A stretch of DNA of 64,000 nucleotides from Nocardia aurea. GTDB lineage: Bacteria > Actinomycetota > Actinomycetes > Mycobacteriales > Mycobacteriaceae. The stretch lies in the NCBI RefSeq assembly GCF_003123685.1, contig NZ_QCYJ01000084.1:62001-126000 (forward strand), read 5' to 3'. Below the pieces are notes generated by a model. It was not told the DNA's origin, did not search any database, and saw only the letters and a list, made by a program, of their open reading frames with translations. This document shows, one piece after another, positions 54,721 to 63,241 of the stretch. The number at the start of each line of letters is the position of its first letter. Within the stretch, counting starts at the first letter, position 1. Position numbers and translations under genes: made by a program.

Positions 54721-55704
54721 ATGGAGACGGTCGAGTTGGATGCCGATCAACGTCGGGTCGCGGCGCGGCTGGGGGAGCTGCTCGACCGGCGCGGTCGGCC
54801 GCTGAAACGAGCTCGGGGGATCTACCTGCACGGTCGGCCCGGGCGCGGCAAGACCATGCTGATGAACCGCTTCTTCGGCAGCGTGGCCTCGGAACGCAAG
54901 AGACGCTGGCATTTCCATCACTTCTTCGCGCGGTGGCACGCCGCCGTCCATGAGACGGGTTCCATCGACGCGGCCGTCGCCGCGCTGCTCGGTGACGCCG
55001 CGCTGGTCTGTTTCGACGAATTCCACGCCGACGACATCGGTGACGCGATGCTGATCGCCCGCATACTCGACGTGCTGTTCGCCCGCTCCACGGTTCTCGT
55101 CCTGACCTCGAACCATCCACCCGCCGACCTGCTGCCGAACCCGCTGTTCCACGACCGGTTCGTGCCGACCATCGACCGTATCGTGCGGCACCTGGACATC
55201 GTCGCCGTGGACGGCCCCGTCGACTATCGAACGTTGGGCGACAGTGCCGGAACAGGTTTCGCGGCCGGGCGCTACGTCGTCACGGCGACGGCGGAGGTGA
55301 GCGCGGCCGAACGCGCGGCGTCCCGACCCGGGCGAAAGGCGTCCGACGTTCTCGTCGGCACCCGCCGCATCCGCGTCCGCGCGACGACGACCGATTCGAT
55401 CACCGTCGATTTCGCCGACCTTTGCGCCACCCCGACCTCGGCGGCCGACTATCTCGCACTCGCGCACCGTTTCCGGCGGTGGACGCTCACCGGCGTGCCT
55501 CGGCTGCGCGAGGTGCATCCCGACGCCGTCACGCGTCTGGTGAACCTGATCGACGTCCTCTACGACGCCGATCGGGAGTTGACCGTGCACGCGGACGCGG
55601 CGCTGCCGGAGTTGCTGGACGGCGCGCTGGGTGTCCCCGGTATCGCCCGAATTCGCAGCAGGCTCAGTGAGATTTCACAACCCGCGCGGGTGGCTTCTGG
55701 GTAG
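54721..55704 (+). CDS. zapE: AFG1/ZapE-like ATPase
   Basis: The 327-residue ATPase has Walker A YLHGRPGRGKTMLMNRFF, FHHFFARWHAAVH, Walker B LVCFDEFHADDIGDAMLIARIL and the sensor segment VLVLTSNHPPADLLPNPLFHDRFVPTIDRI. These match the ZapE/AFG1 family, linked in E. coli to Z-ring constriction and in mitochondria to protein quality control. Here it stands alone opposite a TetR regulator. ATG 54721 follows GGAGGG. Whether it has the cell-division role in this organism is unknown. Confidence 0.92.
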   Translation: METVELDADQRRVAARLGELLDRRGRPLKRARGIYLHGRPGRGKTMLMNRFFGSVASERKRRWHFHHFFARWHAAVHETGSIDAAVAALLGDAALVCFDEFHADDIGDAMLIARILDVLFARSTVLVLTSNHPPADLLPNPLFHDRFVPTIDRIVRHLDIVAVDGPVDYRTLGDSAGTGFAAGRYVVTATAEVSAAERAASRPGRKASDVLVGTRRIRVRATTTDSITVDFADLCATPTSAADYLALAHRFRRWTLTGVPRLREVHPDAVTRLVNLIDVLYDADRELTVHADAALPELLDGALGVPGIARIRSRLSEISQPARVASG

Positions 55705-55843
55705 CTGACCCAGGCCGTTTCGAGTGGTACGTTCGTACCTGGTACACCGTATAAACCCGAGGTGATACGAAGTATTCGATTCTCTCTCGAACGGGCAGCC
55801 GGGCATGTAACTATGTGGCTGTTTCGGGCAGTACTCAGGTTTG

Positions 55844-56794
55844 GTGGTAATCCGGTTGGTTCGGGCGCGAGCGCCGATATCGCGCGTGATCGTGCTGATC
55901 ACGCTGCTGGCGTGCGCCGCGATAGCGTTGCGCGGCCACATACCCGGCGCGGGCGATACCGTCGAGCATCGGTGGGTTCCCTCGGCGATAGCGGTGGCGC
56001 TGATGCCGGTGCTGTTCACCGTCTCGGTGGTGATCCTGCTCGCCGGGGTGATCGCGAGCAGACATCGTCTCCCGCTGTCCATGCCGGACGTCGACGACGA
56101 TCCCACCGGTCCGTCGAAACCCGGCCGAACCCTGGAGATCGTCCTCGGCGTTCTCGCGGTGCTCGCGCTGCTGGCGGCGGCGGCCGTCGCCGTCTACACG
56201 ATCGGCCTGCGGGGTGGGAACGAGACCTCGCCCCCACCGGCGCGGACTGCCCCCGCCCTCACCCCGGTCCCCGGCGGATCGGAGCCGACCGACCCCGGTA
56301 CGGCGACGGACGGGCTCAGCGGCCTTCCCCTGCTCCTGACCGGTGTCGCCGCCGTCGCCCTGATCGCGGTCGCCCTCGCCGGGCTCGTCGTCGTGGCGCT
56401 CGCCGCCCGTCGCACCCCGCGCAGGGAAGCGCAGCCGGTTCCCGCCGCGCCCGCCGTCGTGGTCGATTCGCTGACCCGCGCCGCCGAAATGGGTCTGGCC
56501 GCGATGAACGCGCCGGGCCAGGACCCGCGCACCGCGATCATCGCCTGCTACGTCGCGATGGAACGCGGACTCGCCTCCGATCGCGCCGCCGCGCCGCTGG
56601 CCTCGGACACCCCGATGGAGGTGCTCGCGCGCGCCTTCGAGCGCGGCGCCCTGCACGACGCGTCCGCGCGCGAATTGGTCAGCCTGTTCGAAGAGGCGCG
56701 GTTCAGCCCTCATTCGATGATGGAATGGCAGCGGATGCGCGCCGAACAATTGCTGCGAATCGTGCTCGCCGACCTCCAGGGGGCGCGGGCATGA
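55844..56794 (+). CDS. DUF4129 domain membrane protein
   Basis: The 316-residue protein has four membrane helices (VIVLITLLACAAIALRG; AIAVALMPVLFTVSVVILLAG; LEIVLGVLAVLALLAAAAVA; LTGVAAVALIAVALAGLVVV) and a cytoplasmic DUF4129 domain (about 210-310; AIIACYVAMERGLA, TPMEVLARAFERG, ELVSLFEEARFSPHSM). DUF4129 proteins accompany MoxR and DUF58 proteins, as here. The start may be TTG 55841 or GTG 55844. It overlaps the next gene by 4 bases. Confidence 0.85.
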   Translation: MVIRLVRARAPISRVIVLITLLACAAIALRGHIPGAGDTVEHRWVPSAIAVALMPVLFTVSVVILLAGVIASRHRLPLSMPDVDDDPTGPSKPGRTLEIVLGVLAVLALLAAAAVAVYTIGLRGGNETSPPPARTAPALTPVPGGSEPTDPGTATDGLSGLPLLLTGVAAVALIAVALAGLVVVALAARRTPRREAQPVPAAPAVVVDSLTRAAEMGLAAMNAPGQDPRTAIIACYVAMERGLASDRAAAPLASDTPMEVLARAFERGALHDASARELVSLFEEARFSPHSMMEWQRMRAEQLLRIVLADLQGARA

Positions 56795-57288
56795 ACCGGG
56801 TCGTCGTCGTGGTCGCCGCGATGGTTCTCATCGCGGTGGTGGAACTGGTCACCTTCGGGAAAGCGCCGAGCGTGCTGCTGCCGGTCGCCGCGATCCCGTT
56901 GGCGCTGGCCGTCGTCCAGTTGACGCTCGGGTTGCGACGCGGACGGGAGATCGAAGAAGAGGAACCTCCCGACGATATGGAGAACGGACCCGCCGAGATG
57001 CTGTATCGCTGGCACGCGCGGGCCCAGATGCTGGCCGATCGGGCGGAGGGCACCCGCGCCGACTGGGACCGGCACCTGCGTCCGCTGCTGGCCAAGGAGT
57101 TCGAATTGTCCACCGGCCTACGGGTCGCGAAGAACAGGAAGGCGACCGAAGCCGCGGGAATCCTGCAATTCGGTCCGGAGCTGTGGCGCTGGGTCGATCC
57201 GGCGAACTCGGCACTGCGCGATCAGACCTCGCGCGCGCCGGGACGGGCCGCGCTGGACGAGATCCTGCGTCGTTTGCAGGGAATGTAG
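56791..57288 (+). CDS. Membrane protein of the MoxR-DUF58 operon
   Basis: The 165-residue protein has two closely spaced N-terminal helices (VVVVVAAMVLIAVVELVTF and VLLPVAAIPLALAVVQLTLG) and a cytoplasmic part that is acidic at first (IEEEEPPDDMEN) and then helical (MLYRWHARAQMLADRAEGTRADWDRHLRPLLAKEF, in pieces). I know proteins of this size at this position in the operon (Rv3694/Rv3695 neighbourhood) but no function. ATG 56791 overlaps the DUF4129 stop by 4 bases. Confidence 0.8.
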   Translation: MNRVVVVVAAMVLIAVVELVTFGKAPSVLLPVAAIPLALAVVQLTLGLRRGREIEEEEPPDDMENGPAEMLYRWHARAQMLADRAEGTRADWDRHLRPLLAKEFELSTGLRVAKNRKATEAAGILQFGPELWRWVDPANSALRDQTSRAPGRAALDEILRRLQGM

Positions 57289-57334
57289 CGGTCGATCATC
57301 ACACGAATGGGTTGAGGCAAGTGCGAGAAGACAT

Positions 57335-58297
57335 ATGACGATGCCGATGGACGCGACGGTCCAGCGCACCGAAGCCGTTCTCCGGGAACTGTCCCGGGTG
57401 ATCGTCGGTAAGCGGGACGAGTTGCAGCTGATCATGATCGCCGTGCTGTCGGGCGGGCACGTCCTCATCGAGGATCTGCCGGGTTTGGGCAAAACCCTGA
57501 TAGCGCGGTCGTTCTCGGCCGCGCTCGGCCTGGAGTTCACCCGGGTGCAGTTCACCCCCGATCTGCTGCCCGCCGATCTGCTCGGGTCGACGATCTACGA
57601 CATGTCGTCGGGCCGTTTCAATTTTCGGCGCGGGCCGGTGTTCACCAATGTGCTGCTGGCCGACGAGATCAACCGGACCCCGCCCAAGACCCAGGCGGCG
57701 CTGTTGGAGGCGATGGCCGAGGGACAGGTGAGTATCGACGGCGAGACCTTCCCGCTGCCACAGCCTTTCATCGTGCTGGCGACCGATAATCCGATCGAGT
57801 ACGAGGGCACCTATCCGCTGCCGGAAGCGCAGCTGGACCGGTTCGCCATCCAACTGCGCCTGGGTTACCTGTCCGAACACGACGAGGCCCAGATGATCCG
57901 GCGCAGACTCGAACGCGGCTCGACACCCCCGCAGGTCGGCAAGGTGGTCGAGGCGGGCGGTCTGCTGGAGATGCGCCAATCGGTCGAATACGTGACGGTC
58001 CACCCGGACGTGGTGGGTTACGTGGTCGCGCTCGCCTCGGCCACCCGCTCACATCCGCAGGTCGAGGTCGGCGCGAGTCCACGCGCGGAACTGGACCTGG
58101 TCCAGATGGCCAGGGCCCGCGCGTTGCTGCTCGGTCGCGACTACGTGGTCCCCGAAGACGTGAAAGCGCTCGCCGTCCCGGCGATGGCCCACCGGATCAC
58201 CCTGCGCCCCGAGATGTGGGTCCGCCGGATTCGCGGCGAGGACGTGATCGCCGAACTGCTGCGCCGCCTACCCGTTCCGCGCGCAAGTGTGACGTGA
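57335..58297 (+). CDS. MoxR-family AAA+ ATPase
   Basis: The 320-residue ATPase has Walker A IEDLPGLGKTLIARSF, Walker B NVLLADEINRTPPKTQAALL, LEAMAEGQVSIDGETF and sensor 1 VLATDNPIEYEGTYPLPEAQL with the arginine finger region DRFAIQLRLGYLSE. MoxR ATPases act as chaperones, often assembling metal-dependent VWA proteins. The DUF58 gene downstream (4-base overlap) is the usual partner. ATG 57335 is the start. Confidence 0.94.
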   Translation: MTMPMDATVQRTEAVLRELSRVIVGKRDELQLIMIAVLSGGHVLIEDLPGLGKTLIARSFSAALGLEFTRVQFTPDLLPADLLGSTIYDMSSGRFNFRRGPVFTNVLLADEINRTPPKTQAALLEAMAEGQVSIDGETFPLPQPFIVLATDNPIEYEGTYPLPEAQLDRFAIQLRLGYLSEHDEAQMIRRRLERGSTPPQVGKVVEAGGLLEMRQSVEYVTVHPDVVGYVVALASATRSHPQVEVGASPRAELDLVQMARARALLLGRDYVVPEDVKALAVPAMAHRITLRPEMWVRRIRGEDVIAELLRRLPVPRASVT

Positions 58298-59949
58298 GCA
58301 TGCGGGGTCTGCATCGCGCGCCGGAACCCGGCGAGTCCGGTGGTGACACCGAGTCGCGGCCGACCGCGGCGGCCGGGCACTGGCCCGGGCCTGAGCCCGG
58401 GCAAGTGCCCGCACGGACGGCACGTCCGGAGGGTGGCAGCGGCGAGTCCGCGCCGACTGGTGTCCCCTCCGACACCGGGCGTCGGTCGAGTTTCTGGTCG
58501 AGGGCCGTGACCGGGCCGGTAGCACCCGAGCCGTTGCCCCGCGCGATTCCAGCGTCCACCACCGGCCCGCAGCAGGCCGTAGTCCCGGCAGCGGTCACCG
58601 CGCCGTCGGTGATCCAGGGCGCCGCCGGGCGCAGAGCCGCGGCGCAGGCGTCCGATGCCGGTGACCGGTCCGTCGCCCGCCATCGCGATGTGACCAGAAC
58701 CGTCGACGCCGAATTGCATTGGCGGCCCGCGGCTCTGGTGTACATGCTCGCCGTGTGCGCGGGCGCGGCGCTGGTGGCGGCGGTCGCGTTCGGGCAGTGG
58801 CAGCCGATCCTGTTCGCCGCGCCCATGCTCGGCGTGCTCGCCACCGCCCGGTGGCAGCAGTCGCGCACCAGAATCCAGGTCGACGGCGGCGGCACGCTGC
58901 GCTGCTTCGAAACCGAGGAGGTGGTACTGCCCGTCGCCGCCTACGTCGACGCGGGACACGCCCTGCTCCGGCTGAAACCGGAGCCGGTCCACGGACTCGG
59001 GATCGAGATCGAGGAGGCGAGCGATTCCGGGACGGCGCCCGCCGGGTTGCGGCTGGCCCTCACCGCGGATCGCTGGGGCCGCTACCCCTGCGCCGTGCGG
59101 GTCTCCGCGCTCAGCCCGGCGGGCCTGGCGGTCGCCACCGTCGTGCTGCCCGCCGGGCAACTGTACGTGTACCCGATCACCGATCCGCAGCGAATGCGTT
59201 TGCCGCGCACCGAACTTCCCGAACGTCTCGGCACCCATCTGACCAGGAAATTCGGCCCCGGCGTCGAATACGCCGATATCAGGGCCTACACACCGGGCGA
59301 TCAGCTGCGGACCGTGAACTGGGCGGTGAGCGCTCGGCGCGGCAGGCTCCATGTCACCGAGCGACTGACCAACCGCTCGGCCGACGTCGTCGTCCTGGTC
59401 GACACCTCGCAGCAGGCGCCCGGCCCCGCGACGGATTCGCTGGAACTCTCGGTGCGCGGCGCCGCGCAGGTGGTGCAGTCCACCCTGCAAGCCGGCGACC
59501 GCACCGCCGTCGTGTGTCTCGGCGGCACGCCGCGCTGGCTGCGCCCCGATATCGGCCGCCGCCAGTTCTACCGGATCGTCGACACGGTGCTCGAGGTCGG
59601 CGACGAACATATCGAGACGACCGGCACTCTCGCCCCGCACGCGGCGGTGCCGCTCGGCGCGATCGTGGTCGCGTTCTCCACCCTGCTCGACACCCAATTC
59701 GCGCTGGCGCTCATCGATCTGCGCAAACGCGGACACGTGGTCGTCGTGGTCGACGTGCTGCGCGGCACACCGTTCCGCGACGGTCTCGATCCGACGCTGG
59801 CCCGCATGTGGCAGCTCGAACGGGCGACGATGTACCGGGATATGGGCACCGTCGGCGTCGATATCGTCGCGTGGACCGAGGGCGCCCGGCTCGACCAGGT
59901 CATGCGCCTGCTGCCCGAACATCGCAGAAGGATCAGGGTGCGCCGATGA
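58294..59949 (+). CDS. DUF58 domain membrane protein
   Basis: The 551-residue protein has a Pro/Gly/Ala-rich N-terminal region (1-140) that is longer than usual. Two membrane helices follow (LVYMLAVCAGAALVAAVAF and PILFAAPMLGVLATARW), then a beta domain and the DUF58 core EYADIRAYTPGDQLRTVNWAVSARRGRLHVTE with a VWA-like segment DVVVLVDTSQQA. It lacks a full MIDAS (DTSQQ instead of DxSxS). It is the presumed MoxR client. GTG 58294 overlaps moxR by 4 bases. Confidence 0.88.
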   Translation: MSMRGLHRAPEPGESGGDTESRPTAAAGHWPGPEPGQVPARTARPEGGSGESAPTGVPSDTGRRSSFWSRAVTGPVAPEPLPRAIPASTTGPQQAVVPAAVTAPSVIQGAAGRRAAAQASDAGDRSVARHRDVTRTVDAELHWRPAALVYMLAVCAGAALVAAVAFGQWQPILFAAPMLGVLATARWQQSRTRIQVDGGGTLRCFETEEVVLPVAAYVDAGHALLRLKPEPVHGLGIEIEEASDSGTAPAGLRLALTADRWGRYPCAVRVSALSPAGLAVATVVLPAGQLYVYPITDPQRMRLPRTELPERLGTHLTRKFGPGVEYADIRAYTPGDQLRTVNWAVSARRGRLHVTERLTNRSADVVVLVDTSQQAPGPATDSLELSVRGAAQVVQSTLQAGDRTAVVCLGGTPRWLRPDIGRRQFYRIVDTVLEVGDEHIETTGTLAPHAAVPLGAIVVAFSTLLDTQFALALIDLRKRGHVVVVVDVLRGTPFRDGLDPTLARMWQLERATMYRDMGTVGVDIVAWTEGARLDQVMRLLPEHRRRIRVRR

Positions 59950-60407
59950 CCAGATTCCTCGCCGTCCTGTCCGGCGCGCTGCTGGTTCTCGCGGTCGCGC
60001 TGATGATGCCGTTCGCGGCGATTCCCGCGATCGTCCTCGTGGTCGCGGGCTGGTGGTTGCGGGTATCGGCGGTGACCGCCGTACTGCTCGCGCTCGGCGT
60101 CCTCGTCGCCTCCGAGACCGGTGTCCTGGCCGCGGCCGCCGCGGGCCTGGTGGCGACCACCTACCTGCTGAACACCGCGACCGTCTCCGCCCCCGTCGGC
60201 GTGGTACCCACCACCGTCCCCTCCGTCGCGGGCGCCGTCCTCTTCTCGGTCTGCGCCATCGCCGCCGCCCTGCTTCCACTGCGCCTCGCCTGGGCCCCCA
60301 TCGCCGCCCCGATCCTGGTGATCCTGCTCTACGGCTCGATCATCCAGGGCCTGGCGGTCCGCAGACCCCGCACCGCGACCGGGAGAACCGCCGCCCCGAG
60401 ACGGTAG
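59946..60407 (+). CDS. Four-helix membrane protein ending the MoxR-DUF58 operon
   Basis: The 153-residue protein is almost wholly hydrophobic (FLAVLSGALLVLAVALMMPF, AIPAIVLVVAGWWLRV, SVAGAVLFSVCAIAAALLPL, PIAAPILVILLYGSIIQ) with a basic C-terminus. No function is known. ATG 59946 overlaps the DUF58 gene by 4 bases and a terminator follows at once. Confidence 0.78.
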   Translation: MTRFLAVLSGALLVLAVALMMPFAAIPAIVLVVAGWWLRVSAVTAVLLALGVLVASETGVLAAAAAGLVATTYLLNTATVSAPVGVVPTTVPSVAGAVLFSVCAIAAALLPLRLAWAPIAAPILVILLYGSIIQGLAVRRPRTATGRTAAPRR

Positions 60408-60432
60408 GCACCCGGTTTTCGAACCGAGTGCC
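60407..60432. terminator. Terminator between convergent operons
   Basis: An 11-bp stem GGCACCCGGTT/AACCGAGTGCC with one mismatch and a TTCG tetraloop begins on the last base of the upstream stop codon and serves both the MoxR operon and the opposing MaoC gene. Confidence 0.78.
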
Positions 60433-60458
60433 GACCCCGACCGTCCGGTGCGGTGGGT

Positions 60459-61319
60459 CTATTCGAACCAGAGGGTGACGTCTCCGAGGACCGGGGCGTC
60501 CTCGCGCTCGACCACCGTGGCGGCGATGGTGAGCGCGTTGTCCGCTCGCCAGATTCGCGTGCGGATGGTTTCGCCGGGGTACAGGACCCCGGCGAAGCGG
60601 GCGCTGAATCCGGTGACGCGGGCGGCGTCGGAGTCGAGCACCGTGTCGGTGGCGGCTTTGCAGACCATGCCGTAGCTGCACAGCCCGTGCAGGATCGGGT
60701 TCGGGAAACCCGCACCGCGGGCGAACCCGGGATCCGAATGCAGGGGATTGCGGTCGCCGGACATGCGGTAGAGCAGGGCTTGTTGCGGCAGGGTCGGCAC
60801 GGTCACGTCGAAATCCGGTGCGCGGTCGGGCAGTTCCGATTTCGCGCTCGGTCCGCGCTCGCCGCCGAAACCACCTTCGCCCTTGGCGAAGATGGAGGAG
60901 CGGCTGGTCCACAGCGTCGCACCGTCGGATCCGACGATCGTGTGCTCCTGCACCACCACGGCCGAGGATCCCTTGTCCCACAGTTCGGTGATGCGGGCCT
61001 TGCGGGTGGCCTTGCCCGAGGTCGGGATCGGCCCGTTCAGCCGCACCTCCTGGAAGCCGTGCACCACTTTCGCCAGGTCGATATCGATGCCGGGGAAGAC
61101 CACCGTGGGCGGTTCGGTGTCGTGGAAGGTCGGTGCGACGGCGGCGAAGGTCGGCAGCACCTGCGGGGCGCGGTCGTCGAGGTAGCGCAGTTCGGCGGGG
61201 TCGGTCCAGCGCGCGCCCGCGCCGAGACCCAGGTGGTAGAGCTGGATGTCGGAGGGCGTCCAGGCGAACGCGAGGTCGGGCAGTTCGGCGCCGAGCGCGA
61301 TCTTCGGGTCGATGGGCAT
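60459..61319 (-). CDS. Double hot-dog MaoC enoyl-CoA hydratase (ChsH3/Rv3538-like)
   Basis: The 286-residue hydratase has an N-terminal hot-dog repeat (FAWTPSDIQLYHLGLGAGA) and a C-terminal catalytic repeat with QQALLYRMSGDRNPLHSDPGFARGAGFPNPILHGLCSYG (in pieces). Asp and His of GDRNPLHSD form the (R)-hydratase active site. It resembles peroxisomal MFE-2 hydratase 2 and Rv3538, which works in cholesterol side-chain beta-oxidation. ATG 61319 follows AAGGGAG. It is next to kstD on the same strand and probably shares its KstR control. Confidence 0.9.
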   Translation of the reverse strand: MPIDPKIALGAELPDLAFAWTPSDIQLYHLGLGAGARWTDPAELRYLDDRAPQVLPTFAAVAPTFHDTEPPTVVFPGIDIDLAKVVHGFQEVRLNGPIPTSGKATRKARITELWDKGSSAVVVQEHTIVGSDGATLWTSRSSIFAKGEGGFGGERGPSAKSELPDRAPDFDVTVPTLPQQALLYRMSGDRNPLHSDPGFARGAGFPNPILHGLCSYGMVCKAATDTVLDSDAARVTGFSARFAGVLYPGETIRTRIWRADNALTIAATVVEREDAPVLGDVTLWFE

Positions 61320-61430
61320 CGGTTCTCCCTTGTGGATATGTGTGGACAGAACACGGCACCGCCGCGGAACGGTCCGCCCGTCCATTGTGTCGGGCGGAAA
61401 CCGAACCGCGGCGTGGCGCGATGGCGGGGC

Positions 61431-63131
61431 TCAGGCCTCGGCGGCGGCTTTGGCCGAACCCGCCTTCTTGCGTTCGGCGATATCGAGGACGGCCAGGTAG
61501 CCGAAGGTGATCGCGGGACCGATGGTCGCGCCGGGCCCGGCGTAGGTGTGGCCCATGACCGGGGTGCTCGAATTGCCGGAGGCGTAGAGCCCGTCGATGA
61601 CCGAATCGTCCTCGCGCAGTACCCGGCCCGAGGTGTCGGCGACCAGGCCGCCCTTGGTCCCGAGATCGCCCGGCACGATCTTGGCCGCGTAGAAGGGCCC
61701 CTGCACCAGCCCGGCGAGGCAGGGATTCGGCTTCACGGTCGGATCGCCGTAGTAGCGGTCGTAATGGCTGTTGCCGCGGCCGAAATCCTCGTCCTTGCCG
61801 GATTCGGCGAAACTGTTGAACCGGGTGACCGTGGCGGCGAGGTTTCCCGCGGGCACTCCGATCGCGCTCGCCAATTCCTCGAGGCTGTCGGCCTTGACGA
61901 TGTTGTCGTTCTCCATCCACCGCGACGGGAAGCGCAGTCCGGGCTGGAGTCCGGCGAAGATGTAGCGGTTGCGGTACCGCTGATCGAAGACCAGCCACGC
62001 CGGAATGTTCGCGCCCGGCCCGTCGCCCTGTCCGTATTCGCCGCCGTACATGGTGTGCACGGCCTCGACGTAGGGCGCGGATTCGTTGCCGAACCGCTCG
62101 CCGTCGGGATTGACCATGATGCAGCCGGGCAGGTTGCGTTCGGCAAGCGCGAACCACGGCCTGCCGCCCTTGAAGATGGTCGGGCCCCACCAGGCGTCCT
62201 CCATGAAGCCGACCGCGCCGCCCGCTTCCATGCCCGCGATGATGCCGTCGCCGGTGTTGGCCGCCGCGCCCGTGGTCCATTCGGTGCCGATCGGCTGACG
62301 CTGGTACTTGGTGCGCATCTCGGCGTTGTGCTCGAAACCGCCGCTACCGAGCACCACGCCGTATCGGGCCGTGAAGCGCACGGTCTCGCCGTCCTGCTCG
62401 GCCTCGACCCCGGTGACCGCGCCGTTCTCGACGACGAGTTTCGTCATCGGGGTGTTCAGCAGCAGCGGCACATTCGCGTCGAGCAGCCCCTTGCGCATGG
62501 CCGCGATGATGGCCTGCCCCATCACCATCAGGTGCTTGTTGGTGAATTTCGCCCAGTAGGTGCGCGCACCGACGCGCATGGCCCGCATGATGCCCTTGGG
62601 GTGGCGGCGGATGAGGTTGAGCCGCACGAAATCGGCCTGGGTGACCGCGACGTTGAGCGGCGCCTTGGCGTAGGGCGGCTCCAGGTTGAACCGCTCCTCG
62701 CCGAGGATCTTGGCGTTGAAGGGTTTGGGTTCGCACGAGCGGCCTTCGCCCTTGCCGCCGGGCGCTTCGGGGTAGTAGTCGGAGTAACCGGGCACCCAGC
62801 GCATTTTCAGCGGGGTGTGATCGAGGACGAAGTCGAAGGCTTCCGCGCCGCGGTCGATGTAGGTGTCGATCCGTTCCTTGGGCACCACGTCGCCGATGAT
62901 GCTGTGCAGGTAGGTGCGGGCGACGTCGCGGTCGTCCGGTCGGCCCGACGCCTTCAGCGCCTTGTTGCCCGGGATCCACACGCCACCGCCGGAACGGGCC
63001 GTCGAACCGCCGTAGTGGGCGGCCTTCTCGATGATCACCACGCTGAGCCCGTGGTGCGCCGCGGTGAGAGCGGCGGTCATGCCCGCGGCGCCGCTGCCGA
63101 CCACCACCACGTCATATTCCCGATCAGTCAT
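61431..63131 (-). CDS. kstD: 3-oxosteroid 1-dehydrogenase (3-ketosteroid delta-1-dehydrogenase)
   Basis: KstD introduces the 1,2 double bond in ring A of 3-ketosteroids, leading to ring opening. The 566-residue flavoprotein begins MTDREYDVVVVGSGAAGMTAA (FAD GxGxxG). It has GYSDYYPEAPGG at 115-126, where characterised enzymes place a catalytic tyrosine (Tyr119), PFYAAKIVPGDLGTKGG and the C-terminal FAD loop YASGNSSTPVMGHTYAGPGATIG. ATG 63131 is the start. A KstR-type box lies immediately upstream. The MaoC hydratase follows 111 bases downstream. Confidence 0.93.
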   Translation of the reverse strand: MTDREYDVVVVGSGAAGMTAALTAAHHGLSVVIIEKAAHYGGSTARSGGGVWIPGNKALKASGRPDDRDVARTYLHSIIGDVVPKERIDTYIDRGAEAFDFVLDHTPLKMRWVPGYSDYYPEAPGGKGEGRSCEPKPFNAKILGEERFNLEPPYAKAPLNVAVTQADFVRLNLIRRHPKGIMRAMRVGARTYWAKFTNKHLMVMGQAIIAAMRKGLLDANVPLLLNTPMTKLVVENGAVTGVEAEQDGETVRFTARYGVVLGSGGFEHNAEMRTKYQRQPIGTEWTTGAAANTGDGIIAGMEAGGAVGFMEDAWWGPTIFKGGRPWFALAERNLPGCIMVNPDGERFGNESAPYVEAVHTMYGGEYGQGDGPGANIPAWLVFDQRYRNRYIFAGLQPGLRFPSRWMENDNIVKADSLEELASAIGVPAGNLAATVTRFNSFAESGKDEDFGRGNSHYDRYYGDPTVKPNPCLAGLVQGPFYAAKIVPGDLGTKGGLVADTSGRVLREDDSVIDGLYASGNSSTPVMGHTYAGPGATIGPAITFGYLAVLDIAERKKAGSAKAAAEA

Positions 63132-63132
63132 G

Positions 63133-63146
63133 TAGAACACGTTATA
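63133..63146. promoter_or_regulatory. KstR-type operator upstream of kstD
   Basis: TAGAACACGTTATA fits the KstR consensus TNNAACNNGTTNNA with an imperfect right arm. It ends one base before the kstD ATG on the - strand and 95 bases before the divergent FAD gene at 63242. A TATAAC -10-like box on the - strand overlaps it, so bound KstR would block the promoter. Confidence 0.8.
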
Positions 63147-63241
63147 GAATGAGTGCGCCGTTGGTCTATGTTGTGTGGCAGAAGACTTGCTCGGCATTCC
63201 ACTAGACGAGAAACTCGTTTCAGTTTCAGACCGGAGTGAAT

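Noticed and set aside
60453..63152. Long + strand open frame opposite the MaoC and kstD genes
   Set aside because: It runs across two real genes on the other strand and the gap between them, which a true gene would be unlikely to do.
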